Positions 16,692-25,189 of a stretch of DNA of 58,507 bases are shown piece after piece (within the stretch, counting starts at the first letter, position 1; each line of letters opens with the position of its first letter). The notes under the pieces were generated by a model. That model had not been told where the DNA came from. It searched no databases and was given only the letters and a program-made list of their open reading frames with translations. Source of the stretch: Alicyclobacillus tolerans (GTDB taxonomy: Bacteria; Bacillota; Bacilli; Alicyclobacillales; Alicyclobacillaceae); NCBI RefSeq assembly GCF_001447355.1, contig NZ_JXBW01000020.1, positions 1 through 58,507 of the forward strand, in the 5' to 3' direction. Made by a program: the position numbers and the translations under genes.

Positions 16692-18152
16692 TTAGGACGT
16701 CTCCCCTGGCCTTGGGCCGCGTACCAGCGATGCGATGACGCCAAGCAAAGTCGCTAGCAGCAAGGCTCCCAAAGACATGCGAAAGCCACCCGTAAGTAAC
16801 GGAAGATCATGTACAGGTAGGTATGATCCGTTTCCCTGGTAAATGGCACTTTGCAGTGTCGGAGGCAATTTGGCCGCGACAAGTGTGAGTGACAAGGCTG
16901 TACTCATGACCTGCCCCATGTTTTGCAGCATGGAACGCAGCCCATTGGCACTTCCCCGATACGCTGGATCGACCGTTGACATAATGGATGATGTGTTGGG
17001 TGTCATGAACAGTGCACTCCCGGCGCCAACGAAAAACATGCCTACTCCCTGCCAGAAATATGGACTTGTAGCTGTAGAATAGGGTATCAGCAACAGCACA
17101 CCAATGCCTGATATGCCTAACCCAACACTGGAGAGCAAGCGCGCGTCAAAAAGGCCAGCGAGCCAACCCGCCACCGGCGAGAGAAGGATCATGCCGATGG
17201 TTACTGGCAACACGGCGATACCTGCGAGAAATGGATTGCTTTGGTGTACGGTCTGCTCGAACAGCCCAAATAACAGCACGACGGCCGAGCGGGCGAAGGC
17301 ATTCATAAAGGTTGCAGCATACGCGGCCGCATACCTGCGTTGTCCGAACAGCCGCAACTGTATAACGGGAGATGAATGGTGCCACTCGTACGCGAGGAAA
17401 ATTGGGGTCAACAAGATAAAAGCCGCAAAACTCACGAGTACAGGTGTACTCGACCAACCAAGCGTTGCCCCTTCCGAGAGTCCGAAAATCAGTCCACTTA
17501 AGGCCACAAATAGCAACACATTGCCCCACCAATCGAGGCGTTCCCCTGTCCCCGACGTGGGCAGTGAACGCAGAGTGATGGTGGCCCAGATTACACCGAG
17601 AATGCCTATTGGGACATTGAACCAAAAGACCCACTGCCACCCGAGCGTCGCCGCAAAGAAGCCGCCGACGACGGGCCCGAGCAATTGAGCGACAGATGCA
17701 ACGAGAACATTGATACCCAGTCCTTTCGCCAAGGAACCTTCGGGAAACGCATCTGTAATGAGTGGTGTCGTGTTGGTAATGACAATGGCACCGCCTGCTG
17801 CCTGAATGGCCCGAAGTATCAAGAGTGTCCAAATGTTAGGGGACAGGCCAATTAACAAGCTCACTATGGTAAATAGAGACAGGCCGATGATGTAGAGCTT
17901 ACGCCTACCGAAGAGGTCCGCAATACGACCGAAGATCAGAATAAAGACGGTGTTAAACAACATGTACGAAAGTAAAATCCAATTTGCCGTTGTCGCTGTT
18001 TCCCGAAAATGTTTCACAATGACAGGCAGAGCCACATTCAGCGAACCGACATTTAACAGGGTTAACAGTACGCCCAGACTCGTCACGGAGAGTACCATCC
18101 AGCCGTAGTTCTCCGATTTCTGTTGCGTTGCGGTCACGGCCACGTAGAACAC
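16692..18152 (-). CDS. DHA2-family (EmrB/QacA-type, 14 TM) MFS transporter
   Basis: A protein of 486 residues with about fourteen membrane helices, the length of DHA2 drug:H+ antiporters. It has LNVGSLNVALPVI in TM1 (variant of the D1 signature, lacking the usual Asp), the loop motif GRIADLFGRRKLYIIG after TM2, and GPVVGGFFAATLGWQWVFWFNVPIG in the TM5 antiporter motif C region. It should export toxic organic compounds. The given GTG start at 18152 overlaps AGGGG; a GTG three codons downstream (18143) has better spacing. Its 3' end faces the broken response regulator across 8 bp. Confidence 0.87.
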   Translation of the reverse strand: MFYVAVTATQQKSENYGWMVLSVTSLGVLLTLLNVGSLNVALPVIVKHFRETATTANWILLSYMLFNTVFILIFGRIADLFGRRKLYIIGLSLFTIVSLLIGLSPNIWTLLILRAIQAAGGAIVITNTTPLITDAFPEGSLAKGLGINVLVASVAQLLGPVVGGFFAATLGWQWVFWFNVPIGILGVIWATITLRSLPTSGTGERLDWWGNVLLFVALSGLIFGLSEGATLGWSSTPVLVSFAAFILLTPIFLAYEWHHSSPVIQLRLFGQRRYAAAYAATFMNAFARSAVVLLFGLFEQTVHQSNPFLAGIAVLPVTIGMILLSPVAGWLAGLFDARLLSSVGLGISGIGVLLLIPYSTATSPYFWQGVGMFFVGAGSALFMTPNTSSIMSTVDPAYRGSANGLRSMLQNMGQVMSTALSLTLVAAKLPPTLQSAIYQGNGSYLPVHDLPLLTGGFRMSLGALLLATLLGVIASLVRGPRPGETS

Positions 18153-18270
18153 CCCTAGGCTTTGTATTTCGTCATTAGAAATATAGCATAGGCGAAGCGT
18201 TTTAGAGATTTGACTTTACAGAAAGGAACAATAGAAATGTCTTCAAATTTAGATAAAAGAGGTGATCTCC

Positions 18271-18999
18271 GTGCGAGTTGCGTTTTTCTCAGATGTGCAT
18301 GGCAACGAATTGGCTTTAGATGCTGTCTTACACGACATCCGAGAGATGGGGTGCGACAAGGTGTATATGCTAGGGGATATTTGTTTCCGTGGATATGCAC
18401 CGAAAGCTTGTCTGGACAAAGTGATGGATGTTGCGGACGTTGTGGTCCGCGGCAACGCGGACGAGTGGATAGTGCGCGGTGTACGAGAGGGCGAGGTACC
18501 CCCTGAACGGTTGGATGTGATGAACGGGGAGCGGGCGTTTGCTTTGCATCAGCTTACGGCCGAGGATGTGCGGCAACTCAACGATTTGCCCACAACGTGC
18601 GAAAGCCTTGACCCCAACCTCGATTCCACTTGGCTCGCGTTTCATGCAACACTTGACGATACGTTTGCCATCGTCCCGGAAGGGGCCTCGGACAGCGTGA
18701 TCGAGCAGTCTATCATCGGGGGTTATCCGCACAAGCTGTTTTTCTATGGCCATATTCACATTCCGTATGTTCGTCGAATGGGCGACAGAACCATCGTCAA
18801 CATCGGCAGTGTCGGCATGCCTTTTGACGGCATCGCACAAGCCTCTTATGCCATTGTCGACAACAGCCGTTTCGATACGCAAATCCATCTGCGCCGCATC
18901 CCGTACGATGTAGAGGCCGCCTGCAAACGGTACGATGAAGTGGGCTATCCACTGGCGACCGCGATGGCGAACGTGCTACGTACGGCCCGTCCGCTTTAA
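18271..18999 (+). CDS. Calcineurin-like metallophosphoesterase
   Basis: A protein of 242 residues with the metallophosphoesterase motifs in order: FFSDVHGNELAL (D-x-H), MLGDICFRGYAP (GDxxxxG), VVVRGNADEW (GN-[HD] variant), FYGHIHIPY (GHxH) and NIGSVGMPFDG. These bind a two-metal centre. The closest class is the small YfcE/MJ0936-type and diadenosine-tetraphosphatase-like phosphodiesterases; the substrate is unknown. The start is GTG 18271 with AGAGGTGATC before it; an in-frame GTG at 18262 overlaps that site. The 3' end overlaps the convergent UDG-like gene by 4 bp. Confidence 0.85.
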   Translation: MRVAFFSDVHGNELALDAVLHDIREMGCDKVYMLGDICFRGYAPKACLDKVMDVADVVVRGNADEWIVRGVREGEVPPERLDVMNGERAFALHQLTAEDVRQLNDLPTTCESLDPNLDSTWLAFHATLDDTFAIVPEGASDSVIEQSIIGGYPHKLFFYGHIHIPYVRRMGDRTIVNIGSVGMPFDGIAQASYAIVDNSRFDTQIHLRRIPYDVEAACKRYDEVGYPLATAMANVLRTARPL

Positions 19000-19685
19000 C
19001 CTTGCGTGAGCAGAGCGGCCGCCTGTTCGATCGCGCTGATTACAGCAACCACTTGCGCTTGGTAGGCGGTCCGGTCCCAACTGTTATAGGACGGATGAGG
19101 CACGTCTTCGATGATATGCCATGCGGGATCGGACAAGCCCGTTAAGCGAAGGAATTTCTGGGCAAAGCGACCGCATGGAATCAATGTGATGGCCTCTCCC
19201 GCGTAGGTTTGCAGCTTCGTGCGCAGGGTGTCGACCAGCCAGTTTTGGATGTCTTGTTGGCGTGGATTAGGGAATGACGACCGCTGGTTTTGTGTGCGTA
19301 CGACGTTCATGTCCTCGAGCCAGTCGGAAAACTGCCGTCGTGTGTCCGGATCGTACGCCTGTGTCTGCAGCGGGATGTTGCAGACGTTGATAAGGCCGAT
19401 CCGGCTAAGCCGCGGACGACCTGCATGGGTCTCGGCGTTCTTCTTGACCATGCGACCAAGTGGTATACGGGCGTATTCGGGGCCGAAAATATGCTTGCTC
19501 ATCGTCGCCCCGGAAGCGCCCGCGACAGGTGCCCCAAACTTGAGTTCCTGAATATGGGGGGACTCAAGGATGAAGAGGCACGTAGACGTTTCTAACACGA
19601 TGTCAGGGACTTGATACTTGGGAGACAAGAGTGCGACGACATCTGCGAACGATACGATAGAATTGGCCAACGATTTGGACGCCAT
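18996..19685 (-). CDS. Uracil-DNA glycosylase-superfamily-like protein
   Basis: A protein of 229 residues with LFILESPHIQELKFGAPVAGASG near residue 35, IGLINVCNIPL in the middle, IPCGRFAQKFL and a C-terminal VPHPSYNSW. The last resembles the HPS motif, and ESPH...G-x-P-x-x-G-x-SG resembles the first motif, of diverged uracil-DNA glycosylase-like proteins. The classical GxDPYH motif is absent, so DNA glycosylase activity is only a suggestion. ATG 19685 is favoured because AAGGCGGG lies 8 nt before it. It is convergent with the metallophosphoesterase. Confidence 0.55.
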   Translation of the reverse strand: MASKSLANSIVSFADVVALLSPKYQVPDIVLETSTCLFILESPHIQELKFGAPVAGASGATMSKHIFGPEYARIPLGRMVKKNAETHAGRPRLSRIGLINVCNIPLQTQAYDPDTRRQFSDWLEDMNVVRTQNQRSSFPNPRQQDIQNWLVDTLRTKLQTYAGEAITLIPCGRFAQKFLRLTGLSDPAWHIIEDVPHPSYNSWDRTAYQAQVVAVISAIEQAAALLTQG

Positions 19686-20116
19686 CTGCAAACCCGCCTT
19701 ACGAAAGGAATGGATGATATAGAATTACGTGATTCACACTGGTCGAATTGATTGTAACATGGTTTAAATTGGCTGCCTACAAGCAATACTAGTGGCGAAG
19801 TGGACCATGCTCATTGGCGTGCAACGAACCATGGGTTTCATGACGATGCTAAACTGACACTGGTGGCAGGCCGTTGACCGGGTGACCAATGAACCTTTTT
19901 CAAAATCGTCATATTGTGTGCGTGGGCAAGGGCGCGAAATCTGTCGGGACTTTGGTATTATCGAATGTGGCACGCTGGACCAAGCCGCTGAGGCCAAGCA
20001 GACAACGATTACGCGTAGTACCCAGGCTTAATTCTTGGTTTCGTTGTCGATCGGCGTCTGCTTGCAGGGGGCACCGTTCTACATATCTCAGAGACAGAAA
20101 GGAGACGTAAGCGACG
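19686..20116. other. Leader and promoter region of the qox operon, no gene seen
   Basis: About 430 bp between the UDG-like gene and qoxA, holding no frame with a ribosome site or recognisable product. It should contain the divergent promoters. An imperfect inverted repeat pairs AAGCAGACAACGA (19996-20008) with TCGTTGTC (20041-20048) and GTCTGCTT (20056-20063), which could fold the qoxA leader. No -35/-10 pair is clear enough to name. Confidence 0.4.
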
Positions 20117-20959
20117 ATGAAGCCATCTGGGCGTCGAGTTCGCAGCCTGTTTTTCATTGTTGGGCTATCCATGCTCGCTCTGGCAGGTTGTGACGACCCG
20201 AAGTACATGCCCGTGCTCAGTCCGCAGGGGCCGGTTGCAAGAAGTGAGTACTACCTGATTCTCTACTCCTTCATTGTGATGTTGCTTGTCGTCCTGGGCG
20301 TGTTTGTGATCTACTTCTACGTGATCACGAAATACCGCGCTCGCCCTGAAAACAAAGATTACGTTCCACCTGAAATCGAAGGCAACACGAAATGGGAGAC
20401 CATTTGGACCGTCATCCCTATCATCATCGTCATTGCTCTTGCCATTCCGACGGTGGCCGTCACGTACAAGCTCGTCAAGCCGCCAAAGGTTGAAGCTGCA
20501 ACGACGGCTGCTGTGGGTAAATCGCTGACCATTGATGTCATCTCGGAACAGTGGAAATGGGTGTTTAAGTATCCGGAGCAAAACATTGAAACGGTCAACT
20601 ACGTCAACATTCCTGCTGGTGTTCCGGTCAATTTCGAATTGACGGCAAGTGGCCCTATCAATGCGTTCTGGGTACCGGCGCTCGGTGGTATGGAATACGC
20701 GATGCCGGGGATGAACCTCAAATTGTGGCTGGAGGCGGACCATCCTGGGACCTACCAAGGCCGCAGTGGCCAATATTCAGGCCGTGGTTTCGCTCACATG
20801 ACGTTTAATGTAAACGCGCAGTCGCCTGCGGACTTCGCCAAATGGGTGCAGACGACACAGCGTACGGCACCTAAGTTGACGCAACAGGCACAAGACCAGA
20901 TCCAAAAACCTGGTCTACTGAACAAGCCGTTGACGTTCTCGTCGACGGAGCCACAGTGA
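20117..20959 (+). CDS. qoxA: Menaquinol oxidase aa3 subunit II
   Basis: A protein of 280 residues with a lipoprotein signal (LALAGC, Cys25), two membrane helices (about residues 45-70 and 95-117) and an extracytoplasmic cupredoxin domain. In cytochrome c oxidases that domain carries Cys-x3-Cys ligands for CuA. Here the equivalent stretch reads SGQYSGRGFAHM with both cysteines replaced by serine, as in quinol oxidases. Together with the long subunit I this makes it QoxA and not CtaC. It starts at ATG 20117 preceded by AAAGGAGACG. It is the first gene of qoxABCD-ctaA. Confidence 0.93.
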   Translation: MKPSGRRVRSLFFIVGLSMLALAGCDDPKYMPVLSPQGPVARSEYYLILYSFIVMLLVVLGVFVIYFYVITKYRARPENKDYVPPEIEGNTKWETIWTVIPIIIVIALAIPTVAVTYKLVKPPKVEAATTAAVGKSLTIDVISEQWKWVFKYPEQNIETVNYVNIPAGVPVNFELTASGPINAFWVPALGGMEYAMPGMNLKLWLEADHPGTYQGRSGQYSGRGFAHMTFNVNAQSPADFAKWVQTTQRTAPKLTQQAQDQIQKPGLLNKPLTFSSTEPQ

Positions 20960-21008
20960 TGAAGTCGGTCTGTTAGATTCGGATCAAGCACTAAGGGAGG
21001 ATGCGAGC

Positions 21009-22973
21009 GTGAACGGTGTAGTAAATTGGGCCGTACATTTTTTCATGCTCGATGAGGGTCCGCTGATTTGGCTGTCCGACTTTTTGATCGGATGCGCCAC
21101 AATCGGTATTATCGTCGCCCTTACCTACTTCAAGTTATGGAAGTGGCTTTGGGACAATTGGTTGACGACGGTGGACCATAAAAAAATCGGGATTATGTAT
21201 CTGATTGCCGCCGTACTGATGCTATTCCGCGGCGGTACTGACGGTCTGTTGATGCGCGCGCAACTGTCATGGCCGAATTTGCATTTTTTGACTGCGGATC
21301 ACTATGATCAGATTTTCACGACGCACGGTACTATCATGATTCTGTTCATGGCGATGCCTGCAATTATCGGGTTCTTTAACGTTGCGGTACCTTTGCAAAT
21401 TGGTTGCCGGGACGTCGCGTTCCCGTATCTAAACGCCATTTCGTTCTGGCTGTTCTTTTCAGCAGCGCTGTTGTTTAACTTGTCATTCGTCGTCGGCGGT
21501 TCGCCGGACGGTGGTTGGACCAGTTATCCGCCGTACGTCGAAAACTTCTTTGATCCGGGACCGGGTGAAAACTACTTCCTCGTAGCCCTGCAGATCACGG
21601 GTATTGGTACCATCGCGACTGGCGTAAACTTCTTAATCACCATCCTGCGCATGCGCGCTCCTGGCATGACCATGATGCGCCTGCCGATGTTTACATGGTC
21701 GGTGTTCATCACGTCTATTATCATTGTCTTCGCTTTCCCGGTGTTGACGGTCGCCCTCGCACTGTTGCTAATTGACCGCGACTTTGGGTCACACTTCTTT
21801 ACGGTGACAGGCGGCGGCATGCCGATGCAGTACATTAACCTATTCTGGATCTGGGGACATCCAGAGGTGTACATCGTCATTCTGCCAGCGTTCGGTATCT
21901 TGTCGGAAGTTGTCAGCACGTTCTCTCATAAGAGGCTGTTCGGCTATTCGGCGATGGTCGTCTCCATGATTGCAATCGCCATCTTGAGCTTTGTTGTTTG
22001 GGTGCACCACTTCTTTACAATGGGTGCAGGGCCAGGCGTCAATTCGTTTTTCGGCGTTTCGACCATGGCCATTGCTATTCCAACAGGTGTGAAGGTGTTT
22101 AACTGGCTCTTTACGATGCACAAAGGGCGCGTTGAATTTACTTCAGCGATGCTGTGGGCCGTCGGTTTTATTCCGAACTTCTTGATCGGTGGCTTGACGG
22201 GTGTCATGCTCGCAGTACCGCCTGCTGACTATCAGTATCACAACTCGTACTTCCTGATTGCGCATTTCCACTACACGCTCATCGGTGGTACGGTTTTCGG
22301 TGTCTTTGCAGGTATCTATTATTGGTGGCCAAAGATGTTCGGCGTTCTGCTCGACGAAAAGCTCGGTCGTTGGCATTTCTGGACGTTCATGATTGGTTTC
22401 AACATTTGTTTCTTCCCACAGTTCTTCCTCGGGTTCATGGGCATGCAACGCCGCATGTACACGTATCCCGCAGGCTATGGCTGGGGTATCATCAACTTGA
22501 TTTCGACTGTCGGTGCAGTACTCATGGGCGTTGGCTTCCTCATCTTCGTGTGGAACGTGCTTTGGAGTGCGCGCTTCGGTCAGCGCGATACGACTGGCGA
22601 TCCATGGGATGGCCGCTCGCTTGAGTGGGCGACGACTTCGCCGGCGCCGGAGTACAACTTCGCCATCATTCCGACCATCAAGGGTCGCGACGCTTGGTGG
22701 TTGATGAAAAAGACTGGCGAATCCATCAATGGACCCAAGGGCGTTCCGTTCCGTCCTATCCATATGCCGAACAACTCTGGGCGTCCGATTATCATGAGCT
22801 TGTTCTTCTTCATTGCTGGTGGCGGGTTCATTTTCCAGTGGTGGGTTCTCGCAATCATTGGATTGCTCGGCGTCTTGGTCACCATGGCCCAGCGCTCCTT
22901 TGAATACCATGACCACCACTACATCCCGGTCGAAGAAATTGAGAGGACCGAGGCTGCGGCAGGGAGGTTGTGA
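21009..22973 (+). CDS. qoxB: Menaquinol oxidase aa3 subunit I
   Basis: The catalytic heme-copper subunit, 654 residues with about fifteen membrane helices. Metal ligands are visible: HGTIMILF (low-spin heme His), WIWGHPEVYI (CuB His and cross-linked Tyr), VWVHHFF (two CuB His) and IAHFHYTLIGG (heme a3 and a His pair). It reduces O2 to water using menaquinol while pumping protons. It starts at GTG 21009 after AAGGGAGG; a nearer ATG at 21001 is out of frame. The length and N- and C-terminal extra helices match Bacillus QoxB. Confidence 0.96.
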   Translation: MNGVVNWAVHFFMLDEGPLIWLSDFLIGCATIGIIVALTYFKLWKWLWDNWLTTVDHKKIGIMYLIAAVLMLFRGGTDGLLMRAQLSWPNLHFLTADHYDQIFTTHGTIMILFMAMPAIIGFFNVAVPLQIGCRDVAFPYLNAISFWLFFSAALLFNLSFVVGGSPDGGWTSYPPYVENFFDPGPGENYFLVALQITGIGTIATGVNFLITILRMRAPGMTMMRLPMFTWSVFITSIIIVFAFPVLTVALALLLIDRDFGSHFFTVTGGGMPMQYINLFWIWGHPEVYIVILPAFGILSEVVSTFSHKRLFGYSAMVVSMIAIAILSFVVWVHHFFTMGAGPGVNSFFGVSTMAIAIPTGVKVFNWLFTMHKGRVEFTSAMLWAVGFIPNFLIGGLTGVMLAVPPADYQYHNSYFLIAHFHYTLIGGTVFGVFAGIYYWWPKMFGVLLDEKLGRWHFWTFMIGFNICFFPQFFLGFMGMQRRMYTYPAGYGWGIINLISTVGAVLMGVGFLIFVWNVLWSARFGQRDTTGDPWDGRSLEWATTSPAPEYNFAIIPTIKGRDAWWLMKKTGESINGPKGVPFRPIHMPNNSGRPIIMSLFFFIAGGGFIFQWWVLAIIGLLGVLVTMAQRSFEYHDHHYIPVEEIERTEAAAGRL

Positions 22974-22975
22974 AG

Positions 22976-23611
22976 ATGTCGAATGCACATACGGCCGTCC
23001 ACGGGGATCATCACCCCGTGGATCCGTCCATCCCGGTCGAGTATCACGAGGAAGAAAACAGTCTGCGCATTGCGGGATTCTGGGTCTTCCTCGGTTCCGA
23101 CTTGGTTTTGTTCTCGTGTCTGTTCGCGACCTATGTGGTCATGCACGGCCGTGTTGCCGGCGGTCCCACGTCGCAGCAACTATTTGATGTTACGGGCTTT
23201 ACCATTGAAACGATTGCGCTGCTGTTCTCGTCCTTTACCTGCGGCCTTGCTACCTATGAGATGCGCCGCGGCAATCGCAACGCGATGGTCACTTGGCTTT
23301 TTATCACGGTTGCCCTTGGCCTCGTGTTCTTAGGCTTTGAAATTGACGAGTTTGTGCACAACGTCTCGATCGGTGCAACCATGCAGCGCAGCGGCTTCCT
23401 GTCCGCATTCTTCACGTTGGTCGGTACGCACGGATGCCACGTGACGATGGGTACGTTGTGGATGCTTAGCGTCATCATTCAATTGATCCGCTACGGCATC
23501 ACGCCAATCACGGCGCGCAAAGCGTTTATCGTCAGTATTTATTGGCACTTCCTCGACGCTGTCTGGATTTTCATCTTCACCGTCGTATATTTGACCGGGA
23601 AGGTGGTATAA
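22976..23611 (+). CDS. qoxC: Menaquinol oxidase aa3 subunit III
   Basis: A protein of 211 residues with five membrane helices and the subunit III segments GFWVFLGSDLVLFS near residue 34 and a late YWHFLDAVWIFIFTVVY. It stabilises the oxidase complex. ATG 22976 is preferred: AGGGAGG at 22961-22967 is 8 nt before it, whereas the GTG at 22970 is only 2 nt away. It overlaps nothing but follows the qoxB stop by 2 bases, so is translationally coupled. Confidence 0.93.
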   Translation: MSNAHTAVHGDHHPVDPSIPVEYHEEENSLRIAGFWVFLGSDLVLFSCLFATYVVMHGRVAGGPTSQQLFDVTGFTIETIALLFSSFTCGLATYEMRRGNRNAMVTWLFITVALGLVFLGFEIDEFVHNVSIGATMQRSGFLSAFFTLVGTHGCHVTMGTLWMLSVIIQLIRYGITPITARKAFIVSIYWHFLDAVWIFIFTVVYLTGKVV

Positions 23612-23613
23612 GC

Positions 23614-23934
23614 GTGGAAACCAAAGAACACAAGTTTCACCAAGAGACCGGTTTTCCTTGGAAGCACGTTATCGGCTTGCTTTTGTCACTCGTTTTGACC
23701 GCCATTGCCTTCTGGCTCGCTTTAGCGACACATCAGCCGCCGGCGGTCGTCATTACCATTATCGTCGTGTTGGGTTTCGGTCAGTTGCTGGTTCAGCTGT
23801 ACATGTTTATGCACTTTACAGAAAGTGACGATCGCGCTTGGCAGGTGCCGACCATCTACTTCGCGCTATTTATCGCGTTTACCGTCGTCGGTGGATCCAT
23901 TTGGATTATGTCATTCCGTTCCATCGTTTCGTAG
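23614..23934 (+). CDS. qoxD: Menaquinol oxidase aa3 subunit IV
   Basis: A protein of 106 residues with three membrane helices and the family pattern HVIGLLLSLVLT, GFGQLLVQLYMFMHFTE and a last helix. It starts at GTG 23614, two bases after the qoxC stop, with AAGGTGG as ribosome site inside the end of qoxC. Small subunit IV is needed for correct assembly and CuB formation in related oxidases. The next gene is ctaA, 40 bp downstream. Confidence 0.9.
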   Translation: METKEHKFHQETGFPWKHVIGLLLSLVLTAIAFWLALATHQPPAVVITIIVVLGFGQLLVQLYMFMHFTESDDRAWQVPTIYFALFIAFTVVGGSIWIMSFRSIVS

Positions 23935-23974
23935 GTGAAGGGCTTGCGCTTCTAAGCTGAGAGGAGGTGAGGAG

Positions 23975-24970
23975 ATGGTGAAAAGCCGCGGTTTTGGCGT
24001 GTTCGTCTTCGTCGTGTGCATTCTTGCGTCCATTCAGAACTTCGTCGTGAATTCGATCGGATTCCTGGATGCGTACACGGGATCGGCATTTGGCTGCGGG
24101 CACCAGTGGTTTGAGTGCAATGGCCGCTGGATTCCCGTCATTCAATCGCTTCAGACATTCATTGAGTTTTCGCACCGTGTCGGTGTCCCGATTCTCACCA
24201 TATTGCTGTTGGTGGCGGCGGTCAGCTCCATCATGCGGTATCGGCGGTGGCGGGAAATTTCGCTATTTGTCGGCTTAAGCATCTTTTTCGTCCTCCTCGA
24301 AGCGGTCTTAGGAGGGCTCGCCGTCGTCTACAATGAGCCTGCATCGGTTATTGCGACACACTTCGGCGTCTCCTTGCTCGCGTTTGCAAGTACCGTCTTG
24401 TTGACCATTTACGTCCGTCGTGCTGAGCGCGTGTATGGTACGTACCTTGCCAGTGGCGAGCGTAAACCGTTGCGTGATGCGGCGCCATCGCGTGGCTTCC
24501 AGTGGTTCGCATGGCTCGGTTTGCCGCTCATCTATTTGGCGATGTACGTCGGTGCGTATATTTCCAGCAGTGGTGCGGGCGACGCGTTCCGTGGGTTCCC
24601 ATTTCCCGATGAGTCGGGGATCAATAATTTCCACCATGCTCGCCTGCTTGATTGGACGCACCGCTCCATTGCGATGATCTTGGTCATCTGGATGGTCGCG
24701 CTTGTCGCGCGCACATATCGGACACGGCGCGATCGGCCCGATTTATATCGCGGTGCTTGGTTCGCCATGATTTTTGTCGTCTTGCAGGCGTTTAGTGGTG
24801 TTTACCTTGTGCTCTCACACGTGAGCATCCAGGCGTTCATGTTGCATGTATCGATTGTCACAGGGCTATTCGTATCACTTTGTTACGTTGCTATCCAAAG
24901 CCTCCCTCCGTTTGTGCCTGTTCACAAAGGAGAAGCTTATCCAGTAGGAGAGCGAAGCCCGGCACATTAA
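23975..24970 (+). CDS. ctaA: Heme A synthase
   Basis: A protein of 331 residues with eight membrane helices in two repeats of four. Conserved His pairs of the family are visible in IEFSHRVGV and VIATHFGVS in the first half, and in LLDWTHRSIAM and FMLHVSIVTG in the second. A cysteine pair lies in the first outer loop (FGCGHQWFEC). It oxidises heme O to heme A, the cofactor of the oxidase encoded just upstream. ATG 23975 follows AGGAGGTGA. The heme O synthase gene (ctaB) is not in this window. Confidence 0.93.
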   Translation: MVKSRGFGVFVFVVCILASIQNFVVNSIGFLDAYTGSAFGCGHQWFECNGRWIPVIQSLQTFIEFSHRVGVPILTILLLVAAVSSIMRYRRWREISLFVGLSIFFVLLEAVLGGLAVVYNEPASVIATHFGVSLLAFASTVLLTIYVRRAERVYGTYLASGERKPLRDAAPSRGFQWFAWLGLPLIYLAMYVGAYISSSGAGDAFRGFPFPDESGINNFHHARLLDWTHRSIAMILVIWMVALVARTYRTRRDRPDLYRGAWFAMIFVVLQAFSGVYLVLSHVSIQAFMLHVSIVTGLFVSLCYVAIQSLPPFVPVHKGEAYPVGERSPAH

Positions 24971-24981
24971 AAGGTAGACGC

Positions 24982-25029
24982 AAAAAGGGCCGTTCGGTGC
25001 GCAATCGCGCATCGGATGGCTCTTTTTGT
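24982..25029 (+). terminator. Rho-independent terminator of the qox-ctaA operon
   Basis: AAAAAGGGCC (24982-24991) pairs with GGCTCTTTTT (25018-25027), with an inner GCGC/GCGC helix, followed by T-rich sequence. It lies 12 bp after the ctaA stop. Confidence 0.85.
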
Positions 25030-25189
25030 GTGGGAAGAGGGATCGCGCCTTATGGGAAATTGCATGATGGAGTGTTTCTCCTCTAGTCAACCGAGGGTTC
25101 GACATTCTATGATAGAAGAATAGGCTAAATCGACCTGCGTCGACAGCGCGTCGGCGTCATGCACGAAGATATGGAGGTGTCTGGCCGCA

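Noticed and set aside
20117-20959. Cytochrome c oxidase subunit II (ctaC)
   Set aside because: The CuA ligand cysteines are both serine, and the neighbours match qoxBCD, so a quinol oxidase subunit is the better call.
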